Below, piece by piece: positions 1 through 7,976 of a stretch of 16,803 bases of DNA; position 1 is the first letter of the stretch, and each line of letters opens with the position of its first letter. The position numbers and the translations under genes were made by a program. The stretch lies in assembly GCA_964576765.1 (NCBI GenBank), contig CAZNWH010000049.1, positions 1-16,803 on the forward strand, written 5' to 3'. The notes beneath the pieces were generated by a model that did no database searches, was not told the DNA's origin, and worked only from the letters and a program-made list of their open reading frames with translations. The DNA is from Hellea sp964576765. Its GTDB lineage: Bacteria; Pseudomonadota; Alphaproteobacteria; Caulobacterales; Maricaulaceae.

Positions 1-874
1 AACTTAACCCGACATAGCCCGCTTGCTCAGGCGCAAGAGATGTCGGAGTCATTCCGGGTTGAGTATTAAGTTCAAGCATTACGATTTTGTTTACGATGTC
101 TGTTAAATCGCCATTAATATCATTAAATCTGAAATCAGAGCGGGTTACGCCCCGGCACCCCAAGGTTTCATGAGCTAAAAGCGCCCAAGTTTTGCAAATT
201 TGCGTCACTTCACCGGGAATCTGCGCAGGCACAACATGGTGAGAGCCTCCATCCGCATATTTAGCTTCATAATCATACCAGTCTGTATTTGGAATAATCT
301 CAGTCACAGCCAGAGCTTTTCCGTCCATAACCGCAACAGTAAGTTCGCGCCCCGGAACGAACTCTTCAGCCAAAACCAGATCACCCATAGTCTCATTATC
401 TGCCATATCGGCTGGTGCATTCGCGCCATCTTTGACAATATAAACACCTACACTTGAGCCTTGGGCATTGGGTTTAACCACATAAGGCGGTTCCATGGGA
501 TGCTCTTTGGCCGCAGAGAGTCGAGGCACAAGCGCGCCCTTGGGCACTGTAATACCAACATCACGCAAAACGGCCTTGGAGCGATGTTTATCCATTGCCA
601 AGGCAGACGCCATAACTCCGCTATGGGTGTAAGGCGCGCCAAAGAGATCAAGAACGCCTTGCACGCGGCCATCTTCACCCCATTCGCCGTGAAGCGCGTT
701 AAAGATCACATCAGGGTCAGCGTCGTGTAGTTGTTCCCACAAATTAGGCGCAACATCTATTTCAGTCACATCAAAACCCTCACTGCGCAATGCCTTTGCG
801 CATTCACTTCCGGAAACAAGAGAAACATCACGTTCAGAGGACATACCTCCTTTTAAAACCGCTACGCGTTTCAT
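1..874 (-). CDS. ddl: D-alanine--D-alanine ligase, 3' end cut by window edge
   Basis: ATP-grasp enzyme that joins two D-alanines in the cytoplasm, giving the dipeptide that MurF adds to the peptidoglycan precursor. My translation gives 291 residues before the edge; the family is usually about 300-320, so only a short C-terminal end is missing. Visible motifs: the N-terminal GGMSSERDVSL (9-19), HGEWGEDG (62-69) of the substrate site, VVKPNAQGSSVGV (132-144) for ATP binding, YDYEAKY (200-206), and metal ligands D247, E268 and N270 in ELNTQPGMT. The D247-E268 spacing is 21 residues, longer than in E. coli DdlB. The ATG overlaps the murB stop as ATGA, and an AGGGGA ribosome site lies 6 nt upstream, which settles the start. 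It is the last visible gene of the dcw operon. Confidence 0.96.
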   Translation of the reverse strand, partial: MKRVAVLKGGMSSERDVSLVSGSECAKALRSEGFDVTEIDVAPNLWEQLHDADPDVIFNALHGEWGEDGRVQGVLDLFGAPYTHSGVMASALAMDKHRSKAVLRDVGITVPKGALVPRLSAAKEHPMEPPYVVKPNAQGSSVGVYIVKDGANAPADMADNETMGDLVLAEEFVPGRELTVAVMDGKALAVTEIIPNTDWYDYEAKYADGGSHHVVPAQIPGEVTQICKTWALLAHETLGCRGVTRSDFRFNDINGDLTDIVNKIVMLELNTQPGMTPTSLAPEQAGYVGLS

Positions 875-1782
875 GCCTTATCCCCTATCCGCTTAAGTTC
901 CCATTCCAGATCAACACCCTCATTTTCTTTGACCATTTGGCGGATTGTCTCGCCAAGCGTTTCTAAATCGGCGGCGCTCGCATCGCCCGTATTGATCATA
1001 AAGTTACAATGCTTTTCGCTCATTTGCGCGCCGCCGACTCTAAAGCCACGACCCCCAGCTGCATCAATGACCTGCCATGCCCCGCGCCCACCTGACTGAG
1101 TTTGATCCGGATTCTTGAAAGTAGAACCTCCCGTCTTCTCACGAATAGGCTGACTCTCTTCTCGCCGCTGAGCAATATCATTCATTCGAGATTGGATCTC
1201 GACGGGTTTATCTTTTTGTCCTTTAAAGGCCGCCTCCACAAAAATCAGATCATTCGGCACCTTGCTATTCCTATAGGAATATCCCAAATCATTGAGCATC
1301 ATGACTTGTCGCCGCCCCGTACGGTCAATCGCCACGACTTCGGTTAAAATATCTTTAGTTTCAGTGCCGTAGCAACCTGCGTTCATGCGAAGTGCTCCGC
1401 CTATGGTTCCCGGAATTCCTGTGTAAAACTCCAATCCCGCAATCCCCGCCTTGGCGGCTTCTTTCGCTACTTTATTATCAAGTGCCGCCGTGCCTGCTCT
1501 TACAGTCACGCCATCAGTTTCCACTTTAGTAAAGCTAGGGCCTAACCTAACAACAACACCTTTAACGCCGCCATCACGCACTAACGTATTGGACGCTACG
1601 CCCAGAATAGTCACAGGAATTTCGTCAGGCGTAGAGGATAAAAAATGGGCCAAATCTGCTTCGTCTTTTGGCATAAAAAGGACTTCAGCAGCCCCCCCAA
1701 CCCGCAGCCATGTATAAGGCGCAAGCGGCACATTTGCCGATAATTTTCCGCGAACTAATGGGAGGCGGTCAATTAAATCCAC
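871..1782 (-). CDS. murB: UDP-N-acetylenolpyruvoylglucosamine reductase
   Basis: FAD- and NADPH-dependent cytoplasmic enzyme that reduces UDP-GlcNAc-enolpyruvate to UDP-MurNAc, the second committed step of peptidoglycan synthesis. The 303 residues match the usual length of the shorter (type II) MurB. FAD-binding segments are YTWLRVGGAAEVLF (23-36), ASNTLVRDGG (63-72) and GIPGTIGGALRMNAGCYG (122-139). Likely active-site residues are R171 in YSYRNS, S220 in GGSTFKNP and a glutamate in the C-terminal GVDLEWEL (E293 by motif). The start is GTG, placed directly after the murC TAA with no spacer and only a weak ribosome site (GGACG), so translation probably depends on coupling to murC. Its TGA overlaps the ddl ATG. 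Confidence 0.96.
   Translation of the reverse strand: MDLIDRLPLVRGKLSANVPLAPYTWLRVGGAAEVLFMPKDEADLAHFLSSTPDEIPVTILGVASNTLVRDGGVKGVVVRLGPSFTKVETDGVTVRAGTAALDNKVAKEAAKAGIAGLEFYTGIPGTIGGALRMNAGCYGTETKDILTEVVAIDRTGRRQVMMLNDLGYSYRNSKVPNDLIFVEAAFKGQKDKPVEIQSRMNDIAQRREESQPIREKTGGSTFKNPDQTQSGGRGAWQVIDAAGGRGFRVGGAQMSEKHCNFMINTGDASAADLETLGETIRQMVKENEGVDLEWELKRIGDKA
881..886 (-). promoter_or_regulatory. Ribosome binding site of ddl
   Basis: AGGGGA on the minus strand inside the end of murB, 6 nt before the ddl ATG. It supports the ATGA-overlap start and independent re-initiation on ddl. Confidence 0.7.
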
Positions 1783-3213
1783 TTAAGCTGCGTCCAAGTT
1801 TTTCGTTAAATCTGCCGCCCAATAAGTAATATCACCAGCCCCTAAACAGACAATGATATCGCCCTCTTCCAAATGTGGTTTAAGGTCCGAAGCCAGCGTT
1901 TCCTTTGATGTATCCTTAGAGTTTTTATGCCCATGAGAAATCAGGCTTTGAACAAGAGCTGGGCCATTTATCCCCTCAATTGGACTTTCGCCCGCCGGAT
2001 ATACATCAGCGACAAAGACATTATCGGCGTGATTAAAACAGGTAGAAAATTCTTCAAATAAATCAGAGAGGCGTGAAAATCGATGTGGCTGAACAACCGC
2101 GTGAACTTTACCTTTAGAGACTTGACGTGCCGCCTGCAGAACGGCTGCGATTTCCACGGGGTGGTGCCCATAATCATCTATTATCGTTACACCGTTCCAG
2201 TCTCCAACATGGGTGAAACGCCGTTTAACCCCGCCAAAGCTTTCTAAGCCAGACCTCACTTGCGCCTGAGTCAAGCCAAGCTCACGTGATACCGCAATAG
2301 CCGATAGCACGTTTTGCGTATTGTGCCGCCCCGCCATTGGCAAAAATAATCCATCCCAACGCTCATCTTCGCCGTCAACATTTCTAAAGACCACATCAAA
2401 ACGCGACCCTGTTTGTTCGAGCTCTAAGTTTTCAGCGCGCACATCGGACTGTGGGTTAAACCCATAGGTTAAGATTTTACGGTCTGACACGCGTGCGACT
2501 AAAGCCTGAACCTCTGGATGATCAATACAAAGCACGGCAAACCCATAAAAGGGCAGATTTTCAACGAAAGTATCAAAAGCCTTCCGCAGAACATCAAAGT
2601 CCCCGTAATGCTCCATATGTTCGGGGTCGATATTGGTCACAACGGCCACAGTCGGGAATAGTTTTAGAAATGAACCGTCGGATTCATCGGCTTCGACAAC
2701 CATCCAATCACCCATACCCAGCTTAGCGTTAGAGCCATAGGCATTGATGATCCCACCATTAATGACAGTCGGGTCAAGGTTACCGCCTTCCAAAAGCGCC
2801 GCAATCATGGTCGTCGTAGTTGTCTTCCCATGAGTTCCTCCCACGGCCACTGCCCATTTTAGACGCATTAGTTCGGCAAGCATTTCAGCGCGGCGTACAA
2901 CTGGAATTGAGCGTGCGCGCGCCTCGATAAGCTCAGGATTATCGGCTTTGATAGCCGAGGACATAACAATCGCGCCTGCTCCGTTAACTTGCTCTGCCTT
3001 TTGCCCCAGATAAATAGTTGCCCCTAATTTTTGCAGTCGCTTGGTAATAACGCTTGAGCGCCCATCAGAGCCTTGAACTTGATAACCTAAATTGAGCATC
3101 ACTTCGGCTATTCCCGACATACCAATGCCCCCAATCCCAACAAAATGGATAGGCCCAGTATCAAAAGGAACCTTTGTCGCTAGGGCGCGTTGCTTTAAGT
3201 CTGGTTTGGGCAT
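1783..3213 (-). CDS. murC: UDP-N-acetylmuramate--L-alanine ligase
   Basis: First amino-acid-adding Mur ligase: joins L-Ala to UDP-MurNAc with ATP. From the chosen ATG it has 476 residues, a normal length. Domains in order: UDP-binding Rossmann domain with HFVGIGGIGMSG (23-34); ATPase domain with P-loop GGTHGKTTTT (125-134), EADESDGSF (174-182) and TNIDPEHMEHY (193-203); GRHNTQN (295-301); and a C-terminal domain with GVKRRF (328-333) and DDYGHHP (346-352). The frame is open for 39 more codons upstream, but that stretch overlaps murG and precedes the conserved N-terminus, so I use the ATG 13 nt after the murG stop. No strong ribosome site is visible. murG ends with tandem stops, TAA then TGA. 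The murC TAA abuts the murB GTG. Confidence 0.95.
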   Translation of the reverse strand: MPKPDLKQRALATKVPFDTGPIHFVGIGGIGMSGIAEVMLNLGYQVQGSDGRSSVITKRLQKLGATIYLGQKAEQVNGAGAIVMSSAIKADNPELIEARARSIPVVRRAEMLAELMRLKWAVAVGGTHGKTTTTTMIAALLEGGNLDPTVINGGIINAYGSNAKLGMGDWMVVEADESDGSFLKLFPTVAVVTNIDPEHMEHYGDFDVLRKAFDTFVENLPFYGFAVLCIDHPEVQALVARVSDRKILTYGFNPQSDVRAENLELEQTGSRFDVVFRNVDGEDERWDGLFLPMAGRHNTQNVLSAIAVSRELGLTQAQVRSGLESFGGVKRRFTHVGDWNGVTIIDDYGHHPVEIAAVLQAARQVSKGKVHAVVQPHRFSRLSDLFEEFSTCFNHADNVFVADVYPAGESPIEGINGPALVQSLISHGHKNSKDTSKETLASDLKPHLEEGDIIVCLGAGDITYWAADLTKNLDAA

Positions 3214-3226
3214 AGAGCCGTCTTCA

Positions 3227-4306
3227 TTATTTAACAACCGATATGACCAATTTGGCCAATTCGGCTGCGGCATAGGGTCGGCCTTGTCCGCGTGCTGCGG
3301 TAGCTGCCGTTTTAAGCCAGTTCGAATCATTTAGTCTTGCCTCCAAGGTAGATTTGACACGCTCTGGCGTAAACTCTGATTCAGGCAAAATATCAGCGGC
3401 ATTATGGCGAGCCAGTGACAAAGCATTGGCAGTTTGATGGTCATCCATGGCAATAGCCAGCGGCACCAATAAGGACGGCTTTCCCATCACAGCTATTTCA
3501 GACACAGATGAGGCCCCTGCACGGCCAATAATATAGTGGGCTTGGGATAGATGCCTTTCGATATCCGAGAAAAAAGTTTCACAAATAGCCTCAACACCCG
3601 CTTCTTCATAAATTGCCCGCGCACTGCTCTGATATTCAGGACGTGTTTGCTGCACAACTTTGAGCCGTTTGCGGATTTGGTCAGGTAAAAGCGCGATAGC
3701 CGCAGGCACAGTTTGACTAACAATTTTTGCCCCTAAGCTTCCCCCTACAATAAGGATGTGGATATAATCTTTTGGTAAGATATATGTTTTGGGAATAGCT
3801 CGAACAACCTGACCTCGCATCGGGTTACCCGTCACAACATGATTGGCCCCATCAGGTATTTTATGTAGCTCAGAAAATCCTGAAGCAACGTGAAGAGCCT
3901 TGCTCGCAAAAACTCGATTTACACGCCCTAAAACCGCATTTTGTTCGTGGATGATTGTCGGTATCTGCATTGCTTGCGCGGCGCGCATCGCAGGAAAAGC
4001 GGGATATCCTCCAAAACCAGCAACGACATCTGGGCCCCAGTGTTGAATAAATTTACGGGCCTGCATAACACCTTTAACCAGTTTGAAAGTTCCAAGGATA
4101 GCAGCTAGCGGACGCCGCGGCGTTATGCTTGCCGCTTTAACTTCAATAATAGGATTAGCAGGAATTTTACCCGCATGTTTACGCCCCCTAGCATCGGTTA
4201 TCATCGCGATATCCCAACCTTGCGCTTTTAGATTTTCTGCCAAGGCTTGGGCGGGAAACATATGCCCCCCTGTGCCGCCTGCGGCCAATAAGAGCCTATT
4301 GCCCAT
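3227..4306 (-). CDS. murG: Undecaprenyl-PP-MurNAc-pentapeptide GlcNAc transferase
   Basis: Peripheral-membrane GT28 glycosyltransferase that adds GlcNAc to lipid I, giving lipid II at the inner face of the cytoplasmic membrane. With the ATG at 4306 it has 359 residues. Motifs: N-terminal glycine loop GGTGGHMFPA (10-19), AGFGGYPAFPA (96-106), IHEQNAVLGRVNR (119-131), TGNPMR (159-164), the second glycine loop LIVGGSLGAK (185-194), and the UDP-GlcNAc pocket GRAGASSVSEIA (261-272) with DDHQTANA (288-295). Two in-frame ATGs exist, at 4312 and 4306. GGGAG lies 9 nt before the second but only 3 nt before the first, so I prefer 4306. Either start overlaps the end of ftsW. Confidence 0.95.
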   Translation of the reverse strand: MGNRLLLAAGGTGGHMFPAQALAENLKAQGWDIAMITDARGRKHAGKIPANPIIEVKAASITPRRPLAAILGTFKLVKGVMQARKFIQHWGPDVVAGFGGYPAFPAMRAAQAMQIPTIIHEQNAVLGRVNRVFASKALHVASGFSELHKIPDGANHVVTGNPMRGQVVRAIPKTYILPKDYIHILIVGGSLGAKIVSQTVPAAIALLPDQIRKRLKVVQQTRPEYQSSARAIYEEAGVEAICETFFSDIERHLSQAHYIIGRAGASSVSEIAVMGKPSLLVPLAIAMDDHQTANALSLARHNAADILPESEFTPERVKSTLEARLNDSNWLKTAATAARGQGRPYAAAELAKLVISVVK

Positions 4307-5441
4307 AACCATAGGCTCCCGGGCGCTTACGCGTAAAGGATAAGATAAGCCCCGCTGTAAAACAAAGCGCCAGCATAGAAGAACCACCATAAGAAATGAA
4401 GGGCAATGTCATGCCTTTAGATGGTGCCATATTCAAATTCACGAAAAGATTGATAATAACTTGCATCCCTATCATCGTGGCCAATCCAGCAACAGCCAAC
4501 TGGCTGAAATAATCATTAAGCTTAAGCGCATTACGAAAACTTCGAATGACAAACCCTGCAAGTAGAACAATTAAAAACATTGAAATCAAAAAACCAAATT
4601 CTTCAACGGTCACGGCGAATATATAATCTGTATGCCCGTCTGGTAGGCTATATTTGACCGCGCCCTCACCTGGGCCACGCCCAAAAATTCCTCCATTTGA
4701 GATCGCTTCCAAAGCTTTATCGGTTTGATATGTATCAGAACTATCTGGATTTAGAAATTTTTCTACCCGCGCTCTTACATGCGGGAAGGCTAAAAAAGCA
4801 CCAAAGGCACTAAATATTGAGATAGAAATCATAAATAAGACCCAGCCCAAAGAGAGGCCTGCAAAGAAAAACACGGCTGCGAAGCATAAGGTTAAGAGAA
4901 ACGATTGGCCAAAATCTGGCTGACTTATCAATAACGCGGCAAGAACCAAATAAACCGCGAAAACGAGTCCAACTGCAGGTACATTATTGTCACGTTTACT
5001 GACTGAAAACATCCAAGCTGCAAATACAATAAAGGCCGGCTTGGCAAATTCTGAAGGTTGAAGAGAGAACGGACCGATTTTCAACCAACGCGTCGCGCCT
5101 TTTACTTCATATCCAAAAGAGGGCAAAAGCAGTAGCAAGCCAATAGCACCCAATAAAGCAAAGATACCAATACGCCGTGCATTAATCGGTGTCATAAGAG
5201 AGAGGGTAAAAGCCCCTATTAGTCCCAGAATAACAAATAAGCACTGCCGATAAAGAAAATAAAAAGGATTGTCGAGTCCAAGCCTCAAGCTCGCCGCAGG
5301 AGAAGCCGCCATAGATAAAATCAAGCCCGCCCCGATTAAACAAATCAAAAAGCCAAGACTTAAGTGATCCACACTTCGCCACCATTCTCCGACAGGAGAG
5401 CGTTTTGTTCTCGATGTCGAAATCGTCGCCGTAAATACCAT
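4296..5441 (-). CDS. ftsW: Septal peptidoglycan glycosyltransferase FtsW (SEDS)
   Basis: Polytopic SEDS glycosyltransferase that polymerises lipid II at the division septum in complex with FtsI. It has 381 residues, within the usual range, with many hydrophobic segments (the first near 28-46, the last near 352-370) and a very short cytoplasmic tail. SEDS signatures: RWLKIGPFSLQPSEFAKP (118-135), SQPDFGQS (173-180), GIFGRGPGEG (251-260), HTDYIFAVTVEEFGF (270-284) and PSKGMTLPFISYGGSS (340-355). D272 of HTDYIF corresponds to the catalytic aspartate identified in SEDS proteins. FtsW rather than RodA is assigned from the dcw position between murD and murG. The start is a TAATG overlap with murD and has no clear ribosome site, so translation is probably coupled. 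Confidence 0.95.
   Translation of the reverse strand: MVFTATISTSRTKRSPVGEWWRSVDHLSLGFLICLIGAGLILSMAASPAASLRLGLDNPFYFLYRQCLFVILGLIGAFTLSLMTPINARRIGIFALLGAIGLLLLLPSFGYEVKGATRWLKIGPFSLQPSEFAKPAFIVFAAWMFSVSKRDNNVPAVGLVFAVYLVLAALLISQPDFGQSFLLTLCFAAVFFFAGLSLGWVLFMISISIFSAFGAFLAFPHVRARVEKFLNPDSSDTYQTDKALEAISNGGIFGRGPGEGAVKYSLPDGHTDYIFAVTVEEFGFLISMFLIVLLAGFVIRSFRNALKLNDYFSQLAVAGLATMIGMQVIINLFVNLNMAPSKGMTLPFISYGGSSMLALCFTAGLILSFTRKRPGAYGYGQ
4316..4320 (-). promoter_or_regulatory. Ribosome binding site deciding the murG start
   Basis: GGGAG on the minus strand within the ftsW 3' end. Its spacing is 9 nt to the ATG at 4306 and 3 nt to the ATG at 4312, which favours the former. Confidence 0.6.
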
Positions 5442-6874
5442 TAAGCTGCGGTCATCCTGTTCTTTTCCTCAGCATAAAGATCAATGATTCTTTGTGCATA
5501 GTCTCGGAATGCCTCACCTCTACTTTCGAAATCCTTAAATTGATCAAAACTTGCACAGGCTGGTGATAATAAAACAATGGGATTTGACGCGTCGGATTGC
5601 ATGGCATCGCGCGCGGCGCATAATACGGCCTTTTCCAAAGTTCCGGAAATTTTGTGCGTAACCTTATTTTTTGATAAGGTTTTATGGAATTCAGGCGCCG
5701 CTTCGCCAATGAGATAGGCGCGGTTAATGTTAGGAAAGAGATCAGTCAAAGGCTCAATACCGCCCGATTTGGCTTGTCCTCCTGAAACCCAAAAAATGTT
5801 TTTATAAGATTCCAAGGCCTGTTTCGCGGCATCTGCATTTGTGGCTTTACTGTCGTTCACAAATCGAACGGGCCCGGCGCGTCCAATAGTTTCCATTCTA
5901 TGCGCTAATCCTGGAAAGGATAAAATAGCGTCACCAATTTCCTTTGTATCCAAACCCAAAGATTGCACTGCCGCAAAAGCAGCCGCTGCATTTTGATGAT
6001 TGTGAAGTCCCTCTAATGCTACGGCTTTTTTCAAATCACAAATCTCGACGGCTTTATGATGAATATTGCAGTAGAGCTTACCTTTCATCACAGACGCACC
6101 CCGTCCCAGACATTTTTTGACAGAGACGGGATAAATACTCCGCCCATTTTGCGCCGTAATCTCTGAATGAATACGTTTCGTCGCCTCAGAGTCGACCCCG
6201 ATAATGATGGCATCTTCAGACGTTTGATTATTAAAAATACGGCGCTTAGCCACTTCATATCCTGTCAGATCACCATGTCTTTCAAGATGGTCCGGCGTTA
6301 AATTAAGAAAGACAGCCGCATTTGCACGCAATGAGAAAGTCCGCTCTAGCTGATAAGAGGAAAGCTCCAATACGTAATGCGTTCCAGCGCGCACCTTATT
6401 CAAATCAAGAACCCCGCGTCCGATATTGCCTCCAATTTGCGCATCTTTCCCACAAGACCTCAAGATGTGTCCAATAAGAGACGTAGTTGTGGATTTTCCA
6501 TTCGTCCCTGTCACAGCAACAATTTTAGGTCGCTCATTTTCAGGGCGAGCAGCAATTTCACGGGCAAAGATTTCAATATCGCATATAATTGGCACTTTCG
6601 CCGCCTTGGCAAACTTAGCGCTCCAATGTGGCTTGGGTAATGTGTCAGGGACACCTGGCGATAAAACGAGGGCGTCACACTCTTCCCAATCAATTGTCTT
6701 TAAATCCTTAAGCGTTACGCCTTGTTTGGCCGCCGCGTCTCGCGCCGCCGGATTATCGTCCCAAGCCCATACTATAGCTCCGCCCTTCAATAGCGATAGC
6801 GCCGCCGTGATTCCCGTTCGCCCAAGACCGAAAACTGCGAGAGATTGTCCGTTATATGTGCGTGCTTCAATCAT
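5441..6874 (-). CDS. murD: UDP-MurNAc-L-alanine--D-glutamate ligase
   Basis: Second Mur ligase; adds D-Glu to UDP-MurNAc-L-Ala using ATP. From the ATG at 6874 it has 477 residues, slightly longer than E. coli MurD. Visible: N-terminal nucleotide fold AVFGLGRTG (13-21) and LSPGVP (71-76); P-loop VTGTNGKSTTT (121-131); LELSSYQLE (169-177); NLTPDHLERHG (191-201); HNHQNAAAA (291-299); VNDSKATNADA (339-349); and C-terminal LLSPACASFDQFKDFESRG (435-453). The frame extends 11 codons further to a TTG inside mraY, but that TTG lacks a ribosome site and adds nothing conserved. The preferred ATG is 4 nt after the mraY stop, with no ribosome site, so coupling to mraY is likely. Confidence 0.95.
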   Translation of the reverse strand: MIEARTYNGQSLAVFGLGRTGITAALSLLKGGAIVWAWDDNPAARDAAAKQGVTLKDLKTIDWEECDALVLSPGVPDTLPKPHWSAKFAKAAKVPIICDIEIFAREIAARPENERPKIVAVTGTNGKSTTTSLIGHILRSCGKDAQIGGNIGRGVLDLNKVRAGTHYVLELSSYQLERTFSLRANAAVFLNLTPDHLERHGDLTGYEVAKRRIFNNQTSEDAIIIGVDSEATKRIHSEITAQNGRSIYPVSVKKCLGRGASVMKGKLYCNIHHKAVEICDLKKAVALEGLHNHQNAAAAFAAVQSLGLDTKEIGDAILSFPGLAHRMETIGRAGPVRFVNDSKATNADAAKQALESYKNIFWVSGGQAKSGGIEPLTDLFPNINRAYLIGEAAPEFHKTLSKNKVTHKISGTLEKAVLCAARDAMQSDASNPIVLLSPACASFDQFKDFESRGEAFRDYAQRIIDLYAEEKNRMTAA

Positions 6875-6878
6875 GGAA

Positions 6879-7976
6879 TTACCGCAATTTGAGAGTTGAA
6901 AGTCCAATCAAAGCGAGAATAATCGCAATGATCCAGAAACGAATAACAATGGTGGGTTCAGCCCAGCCTTTTTTCTCGTAATGATGATGGATAGGAGCCA
7001 TCCGAAAGACTCGCTTACCGGTCAGTTTAAAACTGGCAACCTGTACAATAACGGAAACGGCTTCGAGAACAAACAGCCCTCCGATAATTGCAAGCACGAT
7101 TTCATGTTTAATCGCAACCGCAGTTGATCCAAGTGCGCCGCCAAGTGCTAGCGATCCTGTATCTCCCATAAAGATCATAGCTGGAGGTGCATTATACCAA
7201 AGAAACCCAAGAGAAGCCCCGATAATCGCGCCCAGAAATATCGTCACCTCAGCGGAGCCCGGCACATAGGGAACACCCAGATAATTCGAAAATATAGAGT
7301 TCCCGACTAAATAAGCAATAAAAGCTAAGCTCATACAGGCGATCATGACCGGAACAATAGCTAACCCATCCAATCCATCAGTCAAGTTAACCGCGTTAGA
7401 GGCCCCCACAATAACCAAACATCCGAATGGAATGAAAAACATTCCCAGATTAAAGGTGTAATCTTTCAAAAACGGGATCGCTAGACCCGTCTCAAAGCCT
7501 TCAGGTGTTTGGGGAAACGCATTAGTCAAAACATAACAAGCAATCGCCGCGATAGCGAATTCAAGAACAAGCTTTATTTTACCGCTAAATCCTTTCGGAT
7601 TTTGTTTTAAGACTTTCAAATAATCATCATAAAACCCGATCAATCCGTAGCCAGCTGTGACTAGGACAACTGTCCATAAGAACGGGTTTGTAAGATCCGC
7701 CCATAATAATGTTGAAATCATAACGGATAGTAAAATCAATAAGCCCCCCATGGTCGGCGTCCCCGCTTTTTGAATGATATGGCTTTCAGGTCCATCTTCA
7801 CGAATAGGCTGACCTTTCCCTTGCTTAGAGCGCAGTAAATTGATCATACGCGGTCCAAGAAAAAAGGCTATAAGCATTGATGTCATCAAGGCCCCGCCAA
7901 CGCGAAAGGTAATGTAACTAAATAGATTGAACACCTGAAAATCTTCAGCATATCGCGTGAGCCATTCATATAACAT
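6879..7976 (-). CDS. mraY: Phospho-N-acetylmuramoyl-pentapeptide-transferase
   Basis: Integral membrane enzyme that transfers phospho-MurNAc-pentapeptide onto undecaprenyl phosphate, giving lipid I. It has 365 residues, typical of the family, with about ten hydrophobic segments. Motifs: SHIIQKAGTPTMGG (65-78), FYDDYLK with the aspartate pair D117-D118 (115-121), SNAVNLTDGLDGLA (193-206), FMGDTGSLALGG with D272 (269-280), and the histidine-rich loop RMAPIHHHYEKKGW (325-338). These correspond to the catalytic and magnesium-binding aspartates and the HHH motif of MraY. Its ATG overlaps the murF stop as TAATG, and AGAGGA lies 9 nt upstream in the murF end. Confidence 0.97.
   Translation of the reverse strand: MLYEWLTRYAEDFQVFNLFSYITFRVGGALMTSMLIAFFLGPRMINLLRSKQGKGQPIREDGPESHIIQKAGTPTMGGLLILLSVMISTLLWADLTNPFLWTVVLVTAGYGLIGFYDDYLKVLKQNPKGFSGKIKLVLEFAIAAIACYVLTNAFPQTPEGFETGLAIPFLKDYTFNLGMFFIPFGCLVIVGASNAVNLTDGLDGLAIVPVMIACMSLAFIAYLVGNSIFSNYLGVPYVPGSAEVTIFLGAIIGASLGFLWYNAPPAMIFMGDTGSLALGGALGSTAVAIKHEIVLAIIGGLFVLEAVSVIVQVASFKLTGKRVFRMAPIHHHYEKKGWAEPTIVIRFWIIAIILALIGLSTLKLR

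Noticed and set aside
1692..1698. Run of seven C (seven G on the murB strand) as a phase-variation tract or frameshift
   Set aside because: It encodes the conserved VGG of the FAD-binding region in frame; the run is short and the protein is intact on both sides.
3214..3330. 39-codon N-terminal extension of murC
   Set aside because: It overlaps the murG C-terminus, lies ahead of the conserved MurC start and has no family-like content.
6426..6899. 157-codon plus-strand open frame antisense to murD
   Set aside because: It lies wholly over the conserved N-terminal and P-loop coding region of murD and has no recognisable motif; an antisense shadow.
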